Shown: positions 1 through 6,242, counted from the stretch's first letter. The stretch: 8,818 nucleotides of DNA from JALYNX01 sp035292605 (GCA_035292605.1 DATDPT010000120.1:1-8818); one strand, 5' to 3'. Numbers and translations: made by a program. Notes: a model not told the origin generated them from the sequence alone.

Positions 1-20
1 GATCCAGTTGAGTTGGCCCG

Positions 21-515
21 ATGAGAGTTCTGATAACTGTCGGGTCGAAACACGGCGCCACCGCCGAAATCGGACAGGTCATTGCCGACGTGCTGATTGG
101 CCACGGAGTCGAATCCAGGATCGCGGCTCCCGAGGAGGTCAACTCGATCGAGAGCTATGACGCCGTGGTCCTGGGAAGCGCGGTCTACGCGGGTCGCTGG
201 ACGGCTGACGCCAAGGACTTCGTCGAGCGTTGCCGTCCCCAATTCGCCGACCGCCCGATTTGGCTGTTCTCGAGTGGCCCGATCGGGGACCCACCCAAGC
301 CGGAAGAGGAGCCGGTCGATGCCGCCCCGATCATGGAAGCCACCGGAGCCCTGGGTCACGTCGTCTTTGCGGGAAAGCTGGACCGCAAGGTCTTGAGCTT
401 CGGTGAGCGGGCGATCGTCACCGCTTTCAGAGCCCCGGACGGGGACTTCCGTGATTGGGATGAGATCGCACACTGGGCGACCGGGATCGCCGAGGAGTTG
501 AAGACCAGGGTCTAG
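21..515 (+). CDS. Flavodoxin-domain protein, HemG-like (menaquinone-dependent protoporphyrinogen oxidase type)
   Basis: This 164-residue protein has the fold pattern of a short-chain flavodoxin. It opens with a beta strand and an FMN phosphate loop (VGSKHGATAEI, residues 7-17). A second flavin-contacting loop follows (VLGSAVYAGRW, 50-60) and a third (SSGPIGD, 84-90). The C-terminal helix with a DWDEI motif (145-149) resembles the end of E. coli HemG and its flavodoxin_5 relatives, whose members oxidise protoporphyrinogen IX with quinone as acceptor; many actinobacterial homologues have no proven substrate. Length fits a single domain (HemG is about 180 residues). It is cytosolic, with no signal peptide or membrane span. 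No clear Shine-Dalgarno precedes the ATG. No heme gene is visible nearby, so the fold call is firm and the HemG function is an inference. The cyclase-family gene starts 36 bp downstream on the same strand and may be cotranscribed. Confidence 0.85.
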   Translation: MRVLITVGSKHGATAEIGQVIADVLIGHGVESRIAAPEEVNSIESYDAVVLGSAVYAGRWTADAKDFVERCRPQFADRPIWLFSSGPIGDPPKPEEEPVDAAPIMEATGALGHVVFAGKLDRKVLSFGERAIVTAFRAPDGDFRDWDEIAHWATGIAEELKTRV

Positions 516-551
516 GGCCGTCGAGACTGGGCTCGGCGATAGCATCGAGCA

Positions 552-1205
552 ATGCCCCGCCTCATCGACCTTTCCCACGCCATCGAGGCCGGGATGACGA
601 CTTATCCCGGTATGCCGGGACCGGTGATCACCGACTATCTGTCCCGGGCTGATTCGCGGGGTCGCTATGACCCCGGGACCGAGTTCAACATCGGCCGGAT
701 CGAGATGATCGCCAACACCGGGACCTACCTCGACACCCCGTTCCATCGTTTCGAGCAAGGCTTCGACCTGGCCGGTCTGCCCCTGGAGAAGGTGGCCGAT
801 CTTTCTGGAGTCTGCCTCCGAACCGCCGGGCCCGAGCTGGATGCCGACGTCCTGGTGGGCCTGGACGTCACCGGGCGTGCCGTCCTCTTCGCCACTGGGT
901 GGGATCGGCACTGGCGCACCGAGCAATACGGCGACCCGGCTCACCCGTTCGTTTCCATCTCGCTGGTCGAGGCCCTGGTCACAGGGGGCGCCGCCCTGGT
1001 GGGGATCGACTCGGTCAACATCGACGACACCAGGGGAGGGAGCCGACCGGCGCATACCGGGTTGCTCGAGGCCGGGATCCCGGTGGTGGAGCATCTGACC
1101 GGGCTCGATCAACTGGTCGACCGTGCGTTTCGGTTCTACGCGGTGCCTCCTTTGATTCAGGGCATGGCCAGCTTCCCGGTGCGAGCGTTCGCCCTCGTGG
1201 ATTGA
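552..1205 (+). CDS. Cyclase family protein (kynurenine formamidase-like metal-dependent hydrolase)
   Basis: This 217-residue protein belongs to the cyclase/KynB-like family, usually cytosolic metal-dependent amide or ester hydrolases of about 210-220 residues. The N-terminal LIDLSHAIEAGMTTYPG (4-20) is typical. The metal motif of the family, HxGTHxDxPxH, appears here as NTGTYLDTPFH (55-65). Asp61 and His65 are therefore kept, while the first two histidines are replaced by Asn55 and Tyr59. Downstream, GIDSVNIDD (151-159) and the AHTGLLEAGIPVVEHL segment supply His168 and Glu180, matching the usual second-site His/Glu pair 12 residues apart. One metal site looks intact and the other modified, so the substrate is probably not simply N-formylkynurenine. 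No kynurenine pathway gene is adjacent. It follows the flavodoxin-like gene by 36 bp and converges on the ABC permease gene. No strong ribosome site is seen; the ATG was chosen because it begins exactly at the conserved N-terminus. Confidence 0.88.
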   Translation: MPRLIDLSHAIEAGMTTYPGMPGPVITDYLSRADSRGRYDPGTEFNIGRIEMIANTGTYLDTPFHRFEQGFDLAGLPLEKVADLSGVCLRTAGPELDADVLVGLDVTGRAVLFATGWDRHWRTEQYGDPAHPFVSISLVEALVTGGAALVGIDSVNIDDTRGGSRPAHTGLLEAGIPVVEHLTGLDQLVDRAFRFYAVPPLIQGMASFPVRAFALVD

Positions 1206-1287
1206 ACGCAAAGACCGCTTTCAACAGTCCATTACGAATCGTGGATCCGTGGTCGACCACCCGAAGGTCTCAGGCTCCCAGGAATCG
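1206..1287. other. Convergent intergenic spacer
   Basis: This 82-bp gap separates the stop of the cyclase-family gene from the stop of the ABC permease gene, so two transcription units meet here. It contains a perfect 12-bp palindrome, GTGGTCGACCAC, at 1249-1260. No GC-rich hairpin followed by a T-run is present on either strand, so I do not call an intrinsic terminator. Confidence 0.6.
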
Positions 1288-2364
1288 TCATCGGTCTTTG
1301 AGTTGTGTCGCGAGATCGGTTCTGCGGTAGAGGAGGGTGCCGATCGGGATTAGTGCGAGGGTGAGAAGGAGGCCTGATCCAGTATTGCGGGCAGCGATGG
1401 CGAGTTGGTCACCGATGAGAGGTTCTGGGTGTGACGCCTGGAATATGGCGGTGCTCCAGAGGGCCCCGACGATCCATGCGAGGGGGGCGGTAAGGATGGT
1501 CTCGGCTGCCATCATGAAGGCGAGGTCAGTGCGGCTACTTCCGAGGGTGGTGTAGAGAGCGAGGTCGCTGCGCCTGAACCAGAGGATCAGCCAGTTGATC
1601 AAGGCGAGCAGTCCGGCCATTGCGATCCACGCCCGAGCCTGCGGTCGATCGGCCAAGGCGGCTACCGGGTCAAATGTGAACTCGTCGGGTCGGCGGTAGA
1701 CGTTGATCGAGGCGTCGGGCCCGGCGTCGGCGAAGGTCGCTGACAGGAGGTCGAGACCGGCCGGATAGGCGCTACGTGTGAGTTCGACCATGCATCCGTC
1801 GACCATTCCTTGTGGTGCGATGAGGCTCATGAAGGACCCTTCACGTTCTTCAGCCCGGTTGGTGAGGTCGACTACGGCCACCGGCCCAGGAGGGAGTTGA
1901 GCAAAAGAGATGTAAGACTGGTTCGACAGGCCGAGACTCTTAGCACCGGATCCACCTACCAGATAGCCGCCCGTGGGAAATGTCGGAACAACGGATTCCG
2001 GAACGTCGACGGCTATTAGCCCGGGGGTGATCTCGGTAAGCGAGTACAGAGAGGCCGGGAGCGGGGACGGCGTGATCGTCCCGGCGGACCTGAATCCTCC
2101 GGCCGCCTCGATTGCCGTGTTGCGTGTCAGGCGTTCACACCGGGCAGCGTCGATCCGGCCCTGCGAGTAGGCCAGGGTCAGGTAGCCTCCCCTCAGGTCG
2201 TAACTACGTTGGAAGTCGATCAGGCTGCTGGTGGCGGTTAGTTCCACCCACGTGATCGTTCCGGTCAGCACCGCCACCAGACTCATGATCAGTACCGTTC
2301 GAGTTGGGGCGCCCACCAGGTTTCGCCACGCCTCGGACGCCAGCATTCGAAGACGCCAACTCAC
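1288..2364 (-). CDS. ABC transporter permease, FtsX/MacB-like
   Basis: This 358-residue integral membrane protein has the four-span layout of FtsX/MacB-type permeases. The first hydrophobic segment is at about 21-40. A large extracytoplasmic domain of about 200 residues follows (45-243, two cysteines at 76 and 191). Three more spans lie at about 244-263, 284-308 and 329-346. The stretch after span 2 (FRRSDLALYTTLGSSRTDLAFMM, interrupted by Arg/Asp pairs) resembles the coupling region after span 2 in FtsX-family proteins. Such permeases usually act as mechanotransmission machines that move substrates outside the membrane rather than through a classic pore. The gene starts with GTG and shares a 4-bp GTGA overlap with the end of the ATPase gene, so translation is probably coupled. 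It is the last gene of a five-gene minus-strand unit. The family call is firm from topology and context; the substrate is unknown. Confidence 0.85.
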   Translation of the reverse strand: MSWRLRMLASEAWRNLVGAPTRTVLIMSLVAVLTGTITWVELTATSSLIDFQRSYDLRGGYLTLAYSQGRIDAARCERLTRNTAIEAAGGFRSAGTITPSPLPASLYSLTEITPGLIAVDVPESVVPTFPTGGYLVGGSGAKSLGLSNQSYISFAQLPPGPVAVVDLTNRAEEREGSFMSLIAPQGMVDGCMVELTRSAYPAGLDLLSATFADAGPDASINVYRRPDEFTFDPVAALADRPQARAWIAMAGLLALINWLILWFRRSDLALYTTLGSSRTDLAFMMAAETILTAPLAWIVGALWSTAIFQASHPEPLIGDQLAIAARNTGSGLLLTLALIPIGTLLYRRTDLATQLKDR

Positions 2365-2993
2365 TCGACCAACTTCCCGTCGCTGATCTGGACCACCCGG
2401 TCACAGCGGGACGCGACCGTCTGGTCGTGGGTGGCGACCACCAGGGTGGTCGACCCGGGGAGCGCCGCCCATAGGGCGTCGAGCACCAGGCCAGAGGTGG
2501 TGGCGTCGAGCTGCCCGGTTGGTTCGTCGGCCAAGACCACGCTGGGTTGGGTCGCCATCGCCCGGGCAATACACACTCGCTGCAGCTCGCCACCCGACAA
2601 TGAGCGCGCCACTGCCTCGATGCGAGTCCCGAGACCGACCAGTTCCAGCAAATGGCACGCCTCGGGTTCCACCGACCGCCGTTCGGCACCCCTGGCCAGC
2701 AATGGCAACGTCACATTGTCGAGGGCCGTGCGACGACCCAGCGCGTTGTTTGCCTGAAACACCCACCCGAACGTGGAGGAGAGGCGCACCACTGGCTGAC
2801 CGTCGACCATTACTTCCCCATGGGTCGGCTGGGTCAACCCTCCAAGAATGGCCAGGAACGTCGACTTGCCCGAACCTGACGGCCCCGTCAAGGCCACCGA
2901 GGAACCGGTCTCAACCTCGAAATCGACACCGTCCAACACCGGTGGTCCAGCCGGCGAGTACCGGTGGCGGACACTGTGAGCGGTCAGGGACAT
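2361..2993 (-). CDS. ABC transporter ATP-binding protein, LolD/MacB-like
   Basis: This 210-residue protein is a complete nucleotide-binding subunit. Visible motifs in order are Walker A GPSGSGKST (37-45), Q-loop Gln80 (VFQ), the ABC signature LSGGE (132-136), Walker B VVLADE (152-157) with catalytic Glu157, the D-loop region TGQLDA (159-164), and the switch His189 (THD). All catalytic residues are present, so it should hydrolyse ATP. The sequence is of the LolD/MacB/YknY type that pairs with FtsX-like permeases. It is somewhat short for this type (often about 220-250 residues) because the C-terminus ends soon after the H-loop strand. The ATG lies inside the end of the adaptor gene (10-bp overlap), and its stop overlaps the GTG of the permease. 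With these neighbours it forms a tripartite-type exporter: adaptor, ATPase and permease. Confidence 0.96.
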   Translation of the reverse strand: MSLTAHSVRHRYSPAGPPVLDGVDFEVETGSSVALTGPSGSGKSTFLAILGGLTQPTHGEVMVDGQPVVRLSSTFGWVFQANNALGRRTALDNVTLPLLARGAERRSVEPEACHLLELVGLGTRIEAVARSLSGGELQRVCIARAMATQPSVVLADEPTGQLDATTSGLVLDALWAALPGSTTLVVATHDQTVASRCDRVVQISDGKLVE

Positions 2994-4000
2994 GCCGGGT
3001 CGTCCAAGACCGCTGCAGGGTTGACCAGCACCACCGCCCCGTCAACGAGGCCGGTCACCTCTGACAACGAGGCTCGGCCACCCGACACTTCAACCTCGAC
3101 GGGCCTAAACGCCCCGCCTTCATCGACCCAAACACAGGCCTCTCCTTCGGTCCCAACTTGTACCGCTGTAGCCGCAATCATCGACACTTCACGGGCGGTC
3201 GAACGGTGCACTGTCCCTGCCAAACCGTCGACAGGCGCCGACCCGAATTGGGCCAGATCGTCTTCCGCGACTACACCGTCCGACAACACCGTCGATACTC
3301 CGTCTGCTTCGAATACCCACTCACCAGGAGCCATCAATGGACTCCCACTCGCCTCGACCACCGTCACCGACTTGACGGGAGCGAGCCCGGTCGCCACTAC
3401 AAACCCATCAGTCACACGATCGCCGACCAGTGCCGGCAATGTCGACACCGGAAAGGGATCAGGGCCGATCCACACCAGCCACGAGCGGTCAAAAACTCGA
3501 CCATCCGAGCTCACCCCTACCCTGGCGGCCAACGCGGCCACCCCGCTCCGGACCGCCTGGTCGTAGGTCGCGCCTTCATGCAGGCTCATGAGCCCCCACC
3601 GGACCAACACCTCAGCCAGAAGCGCCACGTCCGCACCCACATCACCCACTACCAGTGATCGGTGAAAAGGCGCCGGCCCCAGGTACCCGATCCGTGGGAC
3701 CCGGTCGACCTCGAGCACCGTATCCCCATCGTCGATCACGTTCTCAGCTACGACCGGAACCGCGGTGACCAGGCCTGTCACATCGTTAACGGTCAGACTG
3801 GGAGCGTCGTCGAATATGACTTGCGCGATTGCGGGCTTGGCATCATCGACCACCTGGCGGACGGCTACAGCCGACACCGGCTCAACTGGAGCTTCCAGCA
3901 CCGCGAGGCGATCGTCAGCCTCCAGCCGAGCCCAAACCAGAAACGCCAACGGCAATCCGACCGCCGCCACCAAGACCGCGATCGTCTTTGTTGCTCGCAT
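2984..4000 (-). CDS. Membrane-fusion/adaptor protein with peptidoglycan-binding-like region (HlyD/MacA/YknX type)
   Basis: This 338-residue protein has one N-terminal membrane anchor (about residues 7-23) and an otherwise extracytoplasmic body. At about 115-165 a stretch beginning VVGDVGADVALLAEVLVRWG, continuing with ATYDQAVRSGVAAL, has the spacing of a peptidoglycan_binding_1-like helical motif. Actinobacterial relatives of MacA-type adaptors often carry such an insertion. The C-terminal part (about 270-330) has the beta-rich pattern of HlyD/MacA adaptors, ending in FRPVEVEVSGG and GLVDGAVVLVNPAAV. The role inferred is to link the ABC ATPase/permease downstream with the cell wall and to present or guide substrate outside the membrane. 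The start codon overlaps the lipoprotein stop by one base (TGATG), a classic coupling arrangement. The family is assigned from anchor, domain pattern and operon position. Coiled-coil hairpins of Gram-negative MacA are not evident, as expected without an outer-membrane TolC. Confidence 0.8.
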   Translation of the reverse strand: MRATKTIAVLVAAVGLPLAFLVWARLEADDRLAVLEAPVEPVSAVAVRQVVDDAKPAIAQVIFDDAPSLTVNDVTGLVTAVPVVAENVIDDGDTVLEVDRVPRIGYLGPAPFHRSLVVGDVGADVALLAEVLVRWGLMSLHEGATYDQAVRSGVAALAARVGVSSDGRVFDRSWLVWIGPDPFPVSTLPALVGDRVTDGFVVATGLAPVKSVTVVEASGSPLMAPGEWVFEADGVSTVLSDGVVAEDDLAQFGSAPVDGLAGTVHRSTAREVSMIAATAVQVGTEGEACVWVDEGGAFRPVEVEVSGGRASLSEVTGLVDGAVVLVNPAAVLDDPACP

Positions 4001-4683
4001 CAGCCGCCCGGAGTTTTGTCAGAGGGTTCGTCCATATCCTCAGGCACCTTCGCCATCCAAAAGGCGTAGTCGTCGAAACAGTGCCCGTATTCGGGGTGAT
4101 AGGTCTCGAACCTCGGATCGTTAAATGCAAAGAGCATGTCGTTGTCCGTCATAGTCCGATCGACCAATGGTCCGCCGTTGATTTCGATACAGTCTGACAA
4201 CGCGATCAGCATGTCGTGTTGTTGAGCGAGGGGTAGGTCCGGCTTGTGGAACGCGATTTCGTCGCGCCAGGCTGCTTGACAGGACGACCCGACCAGGTCG
4301 TCTGGGTCGGCATCCGTGGCCTCGTAGGTAAAGCCCCAGTCGGTTCCTGCGTTGACCGGGAACGGGCCAACGGTCCAAAGTCCGGCTGCCGAGATGCAGG
4401 CCATGGCGTTGAGGGTGGCAGCCTGGAGGTCGGCGAGGGTGACGCCGTCATCGATCGCGTCGAGTTGAAAGGCGCGTCCTTCTGTCCATTGTCCGGACGT
4501 CATCACCGAGGCGTACTCGGCAGGCACTTGCTCCGTTATAAGGATCGGCGGCTCGGACATCGGGGACGATGTTGAAGGTGCCTCCGTCGTGACCGACGAA
4601 GGCACCCCGCTGCATGCGGCGAGTGTCGTGAGCAACAGCACCCACCACAAGACCTGTTCAGGTTTAAAACAACGTTGAGACAC
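4000..4683 (-). CDS. Putative secreted lipoprotein, four conserved-looking cysteines
   Basis: This 227-residue protein starts with a short basic region, a hydrophobic core (VLWWVLLLTTL, 11-21) and a lipobox LAAC (21-24), so Cys24 should be lipid-modified and the protein held on the outer face of the membrane. A low-complexity Ser/Thr/Pro linker (about 25-46) precedes a globular domain with four cysteines at 96, 135, 165 and 202, suggesting two disulfides. The domain is acidic and rich in Trp, Phe and Tyr towards its end. I do not recognise the family. The GTG start overlaps the end of the small secreted protein gene by 20 bp. A TTG at 4650 is a possible alternative start but would lose the basic signal-peptide region, so GTG is preferred. 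Its place between the secreted protein and the adaptor suggests a receptor, immunity or substrate-delivery role; this is inference only. Confidence 0.8.
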   Translation of the reverse strand: MSQRCFKPEQVLWWVLLLTTLAACSGVPSSVTTEAPSTSSPMSEPPILITEQVPAEYASVMTSGQWTEGRAFQLDAIDDGVTLADLQAATLNAMACISAAGLWTVGPFPVNAGTDWGFTYEATDADPDDLVGSSCQAAWRDEIAFHKPDLPLAQQHDMLIALSDCIEINGGPLVDRTMTDNDMLFAFNDPRFETYHPEYGHCFDDYAFWMAKVPEDMDEPSDKTPGG

Positions 4684-5047
4684 CGCTGTCCGTAGAGGTT
4701 ACGTTGTCCCATGCCCGATGTTCGCTGCGAACCACTGCATTCTGCGCCGCCGTCTCCGCTGTGACCTGTGTGACATCTCCTAAGGACCACGACGTCCACC
4801 CAAGAGTGTCGTTGGGGGTCACATAGCGAAGGCGTGTTCGGATGGTGCCGCAGTTTCCGTTCTCGTCAGTAGTGTGAGAGTGGGTGGTGCTCCCGCTGTC
4901 CACGTGTGCTCGTTCATAACTGCAAGCATTCACACTCCAGGTATCGGAATGGGTGCCAGTCCCCAAAGCGGTTCCAGGGTTAATCAGCCCCAAAGTCATG
5001 ACTGTCACGACCAGAGCGGTAAGGCGGCGGCCTATTCTTTGACGCAT
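4664..5047 (-). CDS. Small secreted protein of unknown family, possible exported peptide/bacteriocin-like substrate
   Basis: This 127-residue protein has a basic start (MRQRIGRRLT), a hydrophobic core (about 11-22) and a plausible signal peptidase site after Ala-Leu-Gly (27-29), giving a mature protein of about 98 residues. The mature part is polar, rich in Thr, Ser, His and Trp, with just two cysteines (42 and 66) that could form a disulfide. Short stretches such as CGTIRTRLRYV and LGWTSWSLGD alternate polar and hydrophobic residues, as in beta strands. General features (small size, secretion, HS-containing and GW motifs, an aromatic near the C-terminus, linkage to an exporter) recall lactococcin 972-type bacteriocins, but there is no clear match by eye. 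The start is well supported: GAAGGAAG lies 6 bases before the ATG, with a promoter candidate upstream. It is the first and probably most highly expressed gene of the unit. Confidence 0.75.
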   Translation of the reverse strand: MRQRIGRRLTALVVTVMTLGLINPGTALGTGTHSDTWSVNACSYERAHVDSGSTTHSHTTDENGNCGTIRTRLRYVTPNDTLGWTSWSLGDVTQVTAETAAQNAVVRSEHRAWDNVTSTDSGVSTLF

Positions 5048-5053
5048 TTGGAT

Positions 5054-5061
5054 CTTCCTTC
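5054..5061 (-). promoter_or_regulatory. Strong Shine-Dalgarno for the small secreted protein gene
   Basis: The minus strand reads GAAGGAAG, six bases before the ATG at 5047. It is the best ribosome site in the window; most other genes have weak or no visible one. It fixes the start of the secreted protein and suggests relatively high translation of the first gene in the unit. Confidence 0.75.
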
Positions 5062-5076
5062 AGAGCGTCTCTTGGT

Positions 5077-5105
5077 ATCATCTCCCTTTCCCTCTTTCAT
5101 GTCAA
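5077..5105 (-). promoter_or_regulatory. Candidate sigma-70-type promoter of the five-gene unit
   Basis: On the minus strand a perfect -35 hexamer TTGACA (5105-5100) is followed, after a 17-base purine-rich spacer, by GATGAT (5082-5077), which matches the -10 consensus at four of six positions including the key second A and last T. Transcription would start near 5070, leaving a leader of roughly 23 bases that holds the Shine-Dalgarno sequence. Position and spacing are consistent with the primary promoter of the downstream operon; it is a prediction from sequence only. Confidence 0.5.
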
Positions 5106-5681
5106 TAGGTGTGTTGCCCGCGGCGGTGTGTTGACCGTTAGTGGAGACAGATTCTCGAGTCATATCGATCTGAACGTCGGCCCAACATTGGCGATTGGCC
5201 GTTGGATGACGTAGTTTGCTTCGTGAAACCAGCCTGGTCGTTCCGGATGGCACCACGGAGATTGTCTTGGCTGTTCCAAGCCCATAGGCAGATCGAAACA
5301 CGATTCGAGGGGATGCCTTTGCCTGTCCTCGGCTCTGGATGCGCTTCTCTCTGGCGGGCTGGAAGCTATGCAATAGCGGAGACAAATGGAGCAATGGATG
5401 GGGTTTCACTGTTCTGATGTGGCGTGACCTGTCTGGACCTGTTGGCCATTGCCCTCGCCCTCTTTCTGAAATGTGACGTGAGATCGGACGACACACGATT
5501 GGAGTTCGGTTCTACCCGGTGTCTGCCCTTCGTTCTTGGACTGGGCAGTTTCTCGGGACAGACTTTCGGCCCTATCGACTGAGGGTGCTCATTGTGGAGA
5601 GCTGGCGGGGATTCTCTTCGCACAGTTTCCTCTGCGAATTCGCCACCTTGCCCCTGATTGGACCCGCCTCCCCCTGCTTGA

Positions 5682-6242
5682 ATGGCTTACATGACCTCAC
5701 CCGTGGTCGAGAGATCCCACGACATCGACGGGGTGTCCGTCATCGAGCTCACCATGTATCCCGACGATCGGGGCGTTTTCACCGAGGTGTTTCGTGAGTC
5801 TTGGGGTGTGAACGTCTCACCGGTTCAGTGGAATGTGGTGAGGTCTAACCGAGGAGTGTTCCGGGGCGTTCATGTCCACCCCCGCCATGACGACTACCTC
5901 ACCGTTGTCTCCGGGCACGCCACGGTGGGTCTCCGCGATCTGCGACGCGGCTCGCCCACCGAGGGCAGGGTGACCCTCGCCGAATTGGACGGAGAGGCCC
6001 TCGCCTCAATCGTGATACCCCACGGTGTGGCCCATGGCTTCCTGTTTCACGAGCCGTCGATCCATGTCTATGCCGTTTCGCTCTATTGGGACCCGGATGA
6101 CGAGCTGGCCTGCCTCTGGTCCGATCCGGCGTTGGGTATCGGCTGGCCGTTCGAGCCAACTTCACTCTCTCCTCGAGATGCCTCGGCGCAAGGGTTCAAT
6201 CAGCTGCTCGCCGAGATCGAGCCGCTCCAGCCCATCGCGTGA
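5682..6242 (+). CDS. RmlC-family cupin (dTDP-4-dehydrorhamnose 3,5-epimerase-like) with altered active site
   Basis: This 186-residue protein is full length for RmlC (about 180-200). Family landmarks are DDRGVFTEVFRE (28-39), RGVH (61-64), VVSGHATVGLRDLRRGSPTEG (75-95, the cupin core), IPHGVAHGFLF (112-122), YWDPDDE (135-141), WSDPALGIGWP (146-156) and SPRDA (163-167). In true RmlC the His of RGxH and a later Asp form the catalytic dyad; both are kept (His64, Asp166). The usual active-site Lys aligns with Asp71, and the catalytic Tyr before xP aligns with Trp136, with a Tyr shifted to 135. It may therefore be a divergent epimerase, a ketoisomerase-like enzyme or a non-standard sugar-nucleotide enzyme. 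No RmlA, B or D gene is in view. It is divergent from the secreted-protein operon, and its last 47 bp overlap the convergent glycosyltransferase gene. An in-frame ATG at 5691 is an alternative start. Confidence 0.85.
   Translation: MAYMTSPVVERSHDIDGVSVIELTMYPDDRGVFTEVFRESWGVNVSPVQWNVVRSNRGVFRGVHVHPRHDDYLTVVSGHATVGLRDLRRGSPTEGRVTLAELDGEALASIVIPHGVAHGFLFHEPSIHVYAVSLYWDPDDELACLWSDPALGIGWPFEPTSLSPRDASAQGFNQLLAEIEPLQPIA

Larger units (their letters stand above)
5048..5681. other. Divergent intergenic region without a convincing gene
   Basis: This stretch of about 630 bp lies between the leftward secreted-protein operon and the rightward RmlC-like gene. Its GC content is lower than the outer parts of the window (roughly half in several 60-base lines). 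A minus-strand reading frame stays open over 5032-5496 (154 codons from an ATG), overlapping the secreted protein start by 16 bp. It has no signal peptide, no recognisable domain and no good ribosome site, and it contains the operon promoter candidate, so I do not call it a gene. Its middle part, including LRHPTANRQCWADVQIDM, looks somewhat protein-like and could be a decayed relic. I see no tRNA, no terminator with a T-run and no clear promoter for the RmlC-like gene. Confidence 0.6.

Noticed and set aside
1249..1260. Perfect palindrome GTGGTCGACCAC as an operator or terminator
   Set aside because: It lies between two stop codons, has no loop or T-run, and is not near a promoter; short palindromes of this kind are common in GC-rich DNA.
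1209..1300. Inverted repeat CAAAGACCG / CGGTCTTTG spanning the convergent spacer
   Set aside because: The arms are 9 bp with a 74-base loop, and one arm lies within the permease coding end; this is too far apart for a terminator hairpin and may be chance.
2519..3064. Plus-strand open frame of 181 codons
   Set aside because: It is antisense to the ABC ATPase, which has every catalytic motif; the translation is Arg/Pro-rich.
5523..5548. CTGCCC...GGGCAG stem as a terminator in the divergent spacer
   Set aside because: The stem is only six base pairs with a 14-base loop, and no real T-run follows.
5536..5564. TTGGAC-17-CAGACT as a promoter for the RmlC-like gene
   Set aside because: Each hexamer matches its consensus at only about three of six positions; not better than chance.
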